Source: UBA1149 sp963579235 (lineage in GTDB: Bacteria; Desulfobacterota; Binatia; UBA1149). From it: a DNA stretch of 57,150 nt. The stretch lies in NCBI GenBank assembly GCA_963579235.1, contig CAUZFM010000002.1:1-57150 (forward strand), given 5' to 3'. Shown here piece by piece: positions 7,841 through 15,000 of the stretch (the stretch's first letter is position 1; every line of letters begins with the position of its first letter). Below the pieces are notes generated by a model that did not search any database, had not been told where the DNA came from, and worked only from the letters and a program-made list of their open reading frames with translations. The translations under genes were made by a program, and so were the position numbers.

Positions 7841-10800
7841 ATCGAACTGGAGGCCACCATTGTCTGCGCCGACCTTTCGGGGTTCACGCTTGCAGCGCGC
7901 GACCTCGACCCCGAACAGGTAACCGAGCTGGTCAACGGTTGTTTTGCTGGCATGGAAGACATTGCCAACGCCCACGGCGGCACCCCGCTGCAGTTTCTCG
8001 GCGACTGCATGCTGGCCGCGTTTCCCCATTCCGAACAGGCCGAGTCCGCCAACCGTCATGCGCTGGCCGCCGCCCTCGAGATGCTGGAGTGGATAAAACA
8101 ATCCGCACCCCTGTTTCCCGGCGGCAAAAGACCTGGCCTGCACATAGGCCTCGAGGCTGGACAGTTGCAGCTGGGGCGAACGCCGACCGGCGACCTGCTG
8201 CCCGCCGGTCAGTGCACGACAGCGGCCATGCGCCTGGAGGCGGCAGCTGAGACCGGCTCGGTACTCGTTGGCTCAACGGCCCGCCAACTGGCAGGCCGGG
8301 GTTTCAGTTTTTCACAGGCCGCCGACGACACGCCGCAGGGCTCGGCGCTGCTGGCGTCTGGCCGAACCAACGACCACGATACCCTGCCCGCTGGTATGCC
8401 CCGGCTACCCGAGTCCACGGCCGACGGGCACTTGCAGCACCAACGGCTGCAACAACGCCAACCCGAACGTCGGCAGGTGACCGTACTGTTCGCTGAACTG
8501 TGCCAGGCTTCCGCGCCCAGCGACGCGCAGATGCAGGTACTCACCCTGGCCGTACAGGCCGAGGGTGGTTACGTGGACAAGTTTACCGGCCGCACCATGA
8601 TGGCCCTGTTCGGTGCACCCGACGGACTCGAAGAAGCGCCCGCCCGCGCCGCGGCCGCGCTTGCCCGCCTGCTCAACAACGACGGAGCCGGTGCCATCAA
8701 ACCCGGTGCCATCAAACCCGGCGCCATACGAGCGGGCATGAACAGCGGACTGGTCGTGGCCGGCTTGGTAGGGGGCAACAACAGCCGCCAGTACACGGTG
8801 ATAGGCGACGCGGTCAACCTCGCTGCCCGGCTCAAGGACGCGGCCTCGCCGGGCGAACTCTACCTCGGAGAGCAGACCGCCTACCGACTGTCCGACCGTT
8901 TTCGCGTGAGCGCGCTTGCACCGTTGTCATTGCAGGGACAGGGCCGGACCGTGCAGGCCTACGCGCTCGATCCCTTGCGACCGCCGGGTAAAGGCAACGA
9001 TGCTGGATTTCGGAGGCGCAAGCTGCGCGCACCACTGGTCGGCCGCGACCAGGAACTCGCCGCCCTGCTCGGGGGAGTAAAGCAGGCCCACGCGGGCGAG
9101 GGCTCGGTGACGGTCGTGAGCGGTGAGGCGGGCCTGGGCAAGTCGCGCCTGCTCGAAGAGTTCAAGAGTGACCCCGCGCTGTCGGACTGCCTGCTGCTCG
9201 AAAGCCAGGCATCGCAAGGCAACTCGCGCCCCTTTGCGCTCGCGGCCGACCTGCTGCGCAAATGGTGTCAACTCAGCGGTAACGAGAGCAACGACGACGC
9301 GCTGACCCTGCTAAGCGCTGCGCTCGAGCGCAGCGATGGCCAACTCGAAACCGAGCTGCCCTCGTTCGCGACCCTGCTGGGAATACAGTACGCCGACGAA
9401 AACTCGCCGGGCTCGTCGCAGCCGGGCTCGTCAACACCTACGGGCGACGCGCTGAGAAAACGCCTGCAACTGGCGCTCTCACGACTGGCCACCGTACTGT
9501 CGGCGCAACGGCCACTGGTCATCGTGCTCGAGGACCTGCACTGGGCTGACCAGTCGAGCATCGAAATACTGGGCGGGCTGTTGACCGCGAGCCAGCGGGC
9601 TCCCGTGGTCACGATCATAACTACCCGCGAAGATTCGGCCGCTGCGCTCACTGGCAGCAAAACCCACAAGCGCAGCTCGCAGCTCGCCCTCTCACCGCTT
9701 GACGACAACGACCTTGACCGACTGGTCACGGGCCTGCTGGGGACAGCCGGCCTGCCGATAGCCCTGCGCCGACGAATCCGCGCCAACGCCGAGGGCAACC
9801 CCTTCTACGTCGAAGAGGTACTCAGGTCGTTCATCGACCAGGGCGCCCTCGTGCAAGCGCGCGACGGCTGGCAGACCACCGCGGCGATCAACGAAGTAGA
9901 CGTTCCCGATTCGGTGCAGGGCGTGGTGCTCGCCCGCGTGGACGCGATGGACGACCAGGCCCGCGAAATACTGCAGGCCGCCTCGGTGATCGGCCGTCAT
10001 TTTTATCACCGATTACTTCTCGGCACTGTCGAGGACTCGGGCGAGCTCGACACCGCCCTCGCCCGCCTCGAGGACATGCAACTGGTGGGCAGCAGCATGT
10101 CCTCTCGTACCGGCAGCGTTGCCCGGCGTGCCGATACCGCCGAGCGCGAGTACTATTTTCACCACCAGGTCGCGCAGCAGACCGTGTACCAGTCCCTCCT
10201 CAAGGGCCGACGGCGCGACATGCACGCGCGCGTGGCCGGCGCCATCGAAAAAGTTTTCGAGCAACGGCTCGACGACTTCGAAGCCGAGCTGGCTTTTCAC
10301 TGGGGCCAGGCCGAACAAGCCGACAAGGCCGAGTACTACCTGTTTCGCGCAGGCGACAACGCCGCCCGCTCGGCCGCCTCGGCCGAAGCGCTCGCCCATT
10401 TTCGCGAAGCGTCGCGGCTGTACCTGCAACAACACGGCAAGGGTGGCGATCGCGCACGCAAGGCGCTACTCGAAAAGAACATCGGCCTCGCGCTGCTCAA
10501 CACCGGCGACCATCACGAGTGTATAGAGCACTTCGATGCTTCGCTGGCGTGGCGGGGTCGTTCTTCTTCGCTGCGAACCGGCACTGCAGGCCTTCTGCAG
10601 GCCGGCGGTGCCCTGGCGCGCACCTGGCTGACGCTCGGCCGTCGGCGCGGCAACGCGGCCGCCGACAAGGCCGGATCCGCGTCTCCCAGCGCGGCCGAAC
10701 TCGAAGGACTCGAAGCCGAGGTCATGCGCGCCCAGGCCCTGGTCAACGTCGACCCACAGCGGGCGTTTACCGCGGCCCTTTCGGTGGTCGGACGACTCGA

Positions 10801-11869
10801 GCACATGAACGCGGCAGGGGTCGAGCGGGCGGCCGAACTCTACGCCGACGCTGCTGGCTTCGTGGCCTTTTCGGGCACCTCCTTCTCACTCTCGCGCCGG
10901 CTGCTCGAGCGTGGTGAAAACCTGCTGACCAACGATAACTTTGCCGGCGACTTTGCCTGCAGGGCCATGCGTTTTATTGCCGACTACTTCGAGGGAGACT
11001 GGAGCGACAGCCCGCTGCCCGCCACGCGTGACCTCGAAACCGCCATGGAAAACGGCCAGCTCGTGCTCGCCAGCAACTACTTCGGTCTGGCCGCCGAGCG
11101 ATCCACCTGGCAGGGCCACTGGCGCAACAGCGCGCGCATGCTCGACGCGGTCAAGCGACTCGTCGATCTTTACGGCTACGACTTTGCCGTCTCCTGGCGC
11201 GACGCCATTCCCCTCTACGTGGCCGTGCAACAGGACCGCCCCTTCGACGCCATCGAGGCTGCCAACCGCTACCTGTCCGCCCGTCACGAAGATAACCTGC
11301 TGGCCTTCGGCCACGCCATGAAAGCGCGGGCCGAGTGCGCGGCCGGTTATCTCGACGAGGCTGCCCATTCAATAGAATTGTCTGCCGCGGACGCTTCGCG
11401 GGCCGGTGCGCTACCTCCCTACCACGCGGCGCCGCTGGCGGTGGCAAGGTTTGAGCTGGGCCTCACGGCCAACGAGCAGGAGCACGCCGACAGCCCATCG
11501 CGCTGGACGGTGGAAAGAGATTGCAGGCGGGCACTCAGGGCCACGCGGGCACTGGCCCGCGAGCGCCCCGACCTCTACCGAGCCGTGGGGCGCTGGAACC
11601 AGCTTTGCGGCCGGCGGCAGGTGGCGCTCACCTGGTACCGCCGCAGCATCGACGAGGCCCGGCGCCTGGACGCGCTACCGGCGCTGGCTCGCACGCTGGC
11701 GCTGTGCTCGCAACTGTCCTGGACGGGCGACCCACTGCCCAGCGCCGAGCAGTGCCGCGAGCAGTCGCTGTCGTTGGCAGAGTGCCTGCGCAGGAACGAT
11801 GATCGCGACGCCTGGCCCCCGCCTGGGCAGAGCGACGCGAGCTGGGCCACGCGCAACCAGGCCCAGTAA
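7838..11869 (+). CDS. Soluble-adenylyl-cyclase-like protein: tandem class III cyclase domains, NTPase, TPR-like
   Basis: About 1,343 residues if started at CTG 7838. The first ATG (7952) would delete the first cyclase strand and its metal Asp. Domain C1 has ADLSGFT (Asp12) and QFLGDCM (Asp56), the two metal ligands, but Gln52 replaces the usual Lys. Domain C2 has lost both Asp (FAELC, Glu220; KFTGR, Arg252) but keeps the purine/transition-state residues Lys248, Thr320, Asn327 and Arg331 in YTVIGDAVNLAAR. One composite active site can thus form, as in mammalian sAC (ADCY10). An STAND/AAA-type NTPase follows (Walker A GEAGLGKS 429-436; Walker B LVIVLEDLHWAD near 560-571), then a helical TPR-like tail. 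No membrane segment. Predicted function is cAMP synthesis controlled by the NTPase; activity is inferred. Confidence 0.85.
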   Translation: MIELEATIVCADLSGFTLAARDLDPEQVTELVNGCFAGMEDIANAHGGTPLQFLGDCMLAAFPHSEQAESANRHALAAALEMLEWIKQSAPLFPGGKRPGLHIGLEAGQLQLGRTPTGDLLPAGQCTTAAMRLEAAAETGSVLVGSTARQLAGRGFSFSQAADDTPQGSALLASGRTNDHDTLPAGMPRLPESTADGHLQHQRLQQRQPERRQVTVLFAELCQASAPSDAQMQVLTLAVQAEGGYVDKFTGRTMMALFGAPDGLEEAPARAAAALARLLNNDGAGAIKPGAIKPGAIRAGMNSGLVVAGLVGGNNSRQYTVIGDAVNLAARLKDAASPGELYLGEQTAYRLSDRFRVSALAPLSLQGQGRTVQAYALDPLRPPGKGNDAGFRRRKLRAPLVGRDQELAALLGGVKQAHAGEGSVTVVSGEAGLGKSRLLEEFKSDPALSDCLLLESQASQGNSRPFALAADLLRKWCQLSGNESNDDALTLLSAALERSDGQLETELPSFATLLGIQYADENSPGSSQPGSSTPTGDALRKRLQLALSRLATVLSAQRPLVIVLEDLHWADQSSIEILGGLLTASQRAPVVTIITTREDSAAALTGSKTHKRSSQLALSPLDDNDLDRLVTGLLGTAGLPIALRRRIRANAEGNPFYVEEVLRSFIDQGALVQARDGWQTTAAINEVDVPDSVQGVVLARVDAMDDQAREILQAASVIGRHFYHRLLLGTVEDSGELDTALARLEDMQLVGSSMSSRTGSVARRADTAEREYYFHHQVAQQTVYQSLLKGRRRDMHARVAGAIEKVFEQRLDDFEAELAFHWGQAEQADKAEYYLFRAGDNAARSAASAEALAHFREASRLYLQQHGKGGDRARKALLEKNIGLALLNTGDHHECIEHFDASLAWRGRSSSLRTGTAGLLQAGGALARTWLTLGRRRGNAAADKAGSASPSAAELEGLEAEVMRAQALVNVDPQRAFTAALSVVGRLEHMNAAGVERAAELYADAAGFVAFSGTSFSLSRRLLERGENLLTNDNFAGDFACRAMRFIADYFEGDWSDSPLPATRDLETAMENGQLVLASNYFGLAAERSTWQGHWRNSARMLDAVKRLVDLYGYDFAVSWRDAIPLYVAVQQDRPFDAIEAANRYLSARHEDNLLAFGHAMKARAECAAGYLDEAAHSIELSAADASRAGALPPYHAAPLAVARFELGLTANEQEHADSPSRWTVERDCRRALRATRALARERPDLYRAVGRWNQLCGRRQVALTWYRRSIDEARRLDALPALARTLALCSQLSWTGDPLPSAEQCREQSLSLAECLRRNDDRDAWPPPGQSDASWATRNQAQ
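8690..8728 (+). repeat. 15-bp in-frame tandem repeat in cyclase C2
   Basis: Two exact 15-base units plus a 9-base partial encode GAIKPGAIKPGAI. They lengthen a loop in the second cyclase domain just before the RAGMNSG strand. It is likely a slippage-prone, possibly variable site. Confidence 0.75.
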
Positions 11870-11892
11870 ACCGGCAGCGCAGCCGCCAACCT

Positions 11893-11910
11893 GGGTTTAC
11901 GCACAAACCC
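11893..11910 (+). terminator. Stem-loop 24 bp after the cyclase gene
   Basis: GGGTTT-ACGCAC-AAACCC is a perfect 6-bp stem with a 6-base loop. No U-run follows directly, so it is a weak or Rho-assisted terminator, or a processing hairpin. Confidence 0.4.
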
Positions 11911-12019
11911 CTGGGCGCTTTCCACACTTAGCACTGGCGATGCACCCCCAACCGCCCAGCCGGCAAAAACAGCCAGTATAATTGAAGGACTCAGACTCAT
12001 TTACACGGACATACCGCTC

Positions 12020-12035
12020 TGGCACGGTGGTTGCT
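12020..12035 (+). promoter_or_regulatory. Sigma-54 (RpoN) -24/-12 promoter
   Basis: TGGCACGGTGGTTGCT matches the consensus TGGCACG-N4-TTGCW at every fixed position, with correct GG-to-GC spacing. Predicted transcription starts near 12046, so the gene downstream should depend on RpoN and an activator ATPase. One such activator is encoded at 19854-21455. A perfect TATAAT also occurs at 11977-11982 without a recognisable -35. Confidence 0.85.
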
Positions 12036-12066
12036 TACTTGCAGCTTGGAGAAAACCGAGAACAGC

Positions 12067-15000
12067 ATGCAAGGACCAACTGCAAAACGACAGCGCAAAA
12101 GTTTTTTACCCACTTGGGGGGTAGTCAGCAATAGTCCGCCTGATAGTCTTGTTTCCTGGGAGACTGTGGGTTCCCGGGGGTCTGTTCTGAGACTGTTAGA
12201 CACAACTACTTCTACTGTCCGCTCCCGGCCGGGTGAAAGGGCGGGCGCGAGCGGTGCCATCGCGCTGGCTGCGCTGGTTCTGTTGATTGCGCTGGCGCTG
12301 GCGCCCACGATTTCGCAGGCTGCGTGCAACCTGATCCCCCAGACGACGCGCGTGTTCCGGGGAGAACTGGGCCAACTCGACCGGCCATGGGCCACGCCGG
12401 GCGACTGGGTAAGCGTGTCGTTGGACAGCGGCTGCCACGCCGCCAGCGACTTCTCGTCTTCAGGCTTTACCGGTACCGCCGGCGACTACGTTGTAACCGT
12501 GGTCGATACCCCAGGCACCGGCAAGCTTTCGGCCATCGTCCTTGCAGACGACTGCTCTACACTGTCGGCTACCGTATCTGCCTGCGCAGGAGGTGACATA
12601 GTTGCCAGCGAATGCCGTGAACTGGGCACCTCGGGAGACACGATCGAGTTCCAGGTCCTCAACTCGGCGCTGCGCTTTGTTTACCCTGATACCGACGACC
12701 TGCTGCCTCCCAGCGGGGCATCGTGCATTGGAGGACTTAACTCCGGAACCCCCTGCACCAGCAATACCGAATGCCCGGACAGTTCCTGCGGCAGCCCGGA
12801 TGGATTAACGCTAGCCGGACCGGCCCGTATAGTCGTGACACACGCGACTACCGATACCTGGAGCTGCAGCAACATCAGCACCGACTGCGCGGATTACGGA
12901 AACAGCGACGTGGCGGCCTGCGTTGATTCGCTTTATACCGACGACGGCAGCTGCAACGCCGTGACCAACCACGACGTGTTCCCCAGCTTTGTCGGCCTGC
13001 CACACACCAATGACTTTGCCCAACTCTGCACCCCCGAAGACCCTACCGATCTGACTGATCCGTGTACGGAATCTGAAAACGAAGTGGTTATGGCCGTCGA
13101 CGAGGACGGCAACCTTCTGATTCCGGTGGACTGGACTAACATATTGATCGACGGAGAAGTGCCGACCCCGATACTGCTCAACGGTGCCAGTGCGATAGAC
13201 AATTACACCGGATCTGGAGACCCGGTTGTCCTGCCCAACGAAGACTTCGTAGACTCCTACACGCTGGAGGGAGCTATACTTCCACCGGTCTTGTCACCTT
13301 CGGCCAACGAGGGAAACAGTACCGAGATCGCGCTGTTCGGCTCGGCCGATGCCCCCGTTACCGTTCTACGCCTGGTCCCACTGAGTCCTGGTGACACCGT
13401 CTGCTCGGCCGTAGCCCCCTTGCTGGAAGACGTCCCCTGCACCGAGGATACTACGTGCAGTGGTGGAACCTGCGGAAGCGCCAAGTGCGTAGGTGGAGAC
13501 AACCCCGGCGATCCCTGCACGGATTCTTCCCAGTGCATCAACGGCGGAACATGCGGCATACCGCTTTTCGATTTCAGCGACCGAAGGTACAACTCGACCA
13601 TCAACGGCGCCGTGGTCATAGATAAATCAGACCTGCTGGCCAAGATCGCCGGCCTAGAAAAGGGCGCATGCTCCGTTTCCGGAGACCTATGTGACCTGGA
13701 CAATCCCTGCCCGCCGGGCGAAAGCTGCGTTAATTTCCGGATGTCGATAGCGGGCTCGGCGCCACTTGAAGGTATCTACTCGACCGACACCCTGTATGCT
13801 TTTGTAACGGAAGAAGAAGTCGAAGACGATCAACTCAACGACGACTTCGACAAGATCGACAGGGTACTGCTCCTGCGTGACCGGAATACCGCCGAGCTTC
13901 TACGAACCGGCAGCAACTTGACAGACGGTCGCGCGATTACATACGCAACGGATTCTCCTTTCTCATGGCCGGTAATCGCGCTGGAGGGAGATATCGTCGC
14001 CATGACCGAGCCCGAGTGGGCCGAGGGCGATTGCGACGTTTCCAATTGCGATCGCAACGGTGACTACGACATAGCCGACAGCATGCTCCGAGTTTTCAGG
14101 CGGGACGACACCAATGACCCGATCGTAGCCGAAGACCTAACCGTGAGCGGGGGACTGCCCCTGCAGATACCGGTAGGTGTCGGAAACCTTATAGACGATC
14201 GCAGCCTGGCGGTAAGCAACGGCCTGGTATTCTTCGGCAGCTCGGAATTACAACAGTCCTCGGGGGACTGGCAGAATGCCAGCCTCAACAATTTCAACGA
14301 CCCGGCGAACGATACCAGCAGTGAACCCTCCCTGTCTTTCGGCGGACTTTACGTCGCTTTCTCCAGTTACGCCGACAACCTTTCCGATAACACCACGCAA
14401 GGCCTCAGTAATATTTTCGTTCGCGACCGGGCAAACAACACTACCGCTTTGATCACCGTTGCCGACAACAGCGACCCGGCAGACGATGACAGCTCTCAGC
14501 CTTCGATATCGGGTGATGGTCGGATCCTCGTGTACGCCAGCCGCGCGACCAATATCGATTCGTCCTACATCTCGGGCACCAATACCTGGCAGGTTTACCT
14601 CGCAGATCGCGGGCCCGCCGTGGACCAGTCGGGGGACTGCTTCTACAACGAACCTTCGGTCCTCAACAGGATGGTTTCGATTTCTCCTGCATTCTTCGAC
14701 CCAGGGAACGGCGACAGCAGCGCGCCCGTCATATCGGAAAATGGAGGGACCATAGTTTTCCAGAGTATTTCCACGGACCTGGACAACGGCACTCAAGACA
14801 CTAACAACGTCACCGATATATTCTTTGTAGATTATAATCGCGGCCAGGAAGCTCTTGGCTCCATCGTCCAGCTCACTAATGGAGGGACAAACAGGTCCAG
14901 TGACTCTGCAAGCGTCGGTCGAGATGGGCGCTACATTACGTTCAGGAGTGATGCGGCGCTGGTCGACGAAGACAACAACGGCAAATCAGACGTGTATCTC

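Noticed and set aside
12031..12066. TTG 12031 as start of the giant secreted protein
   Set aside because: It lies within the -12 element of the sigma-54 promoter and upstream of the predicted transcription start.
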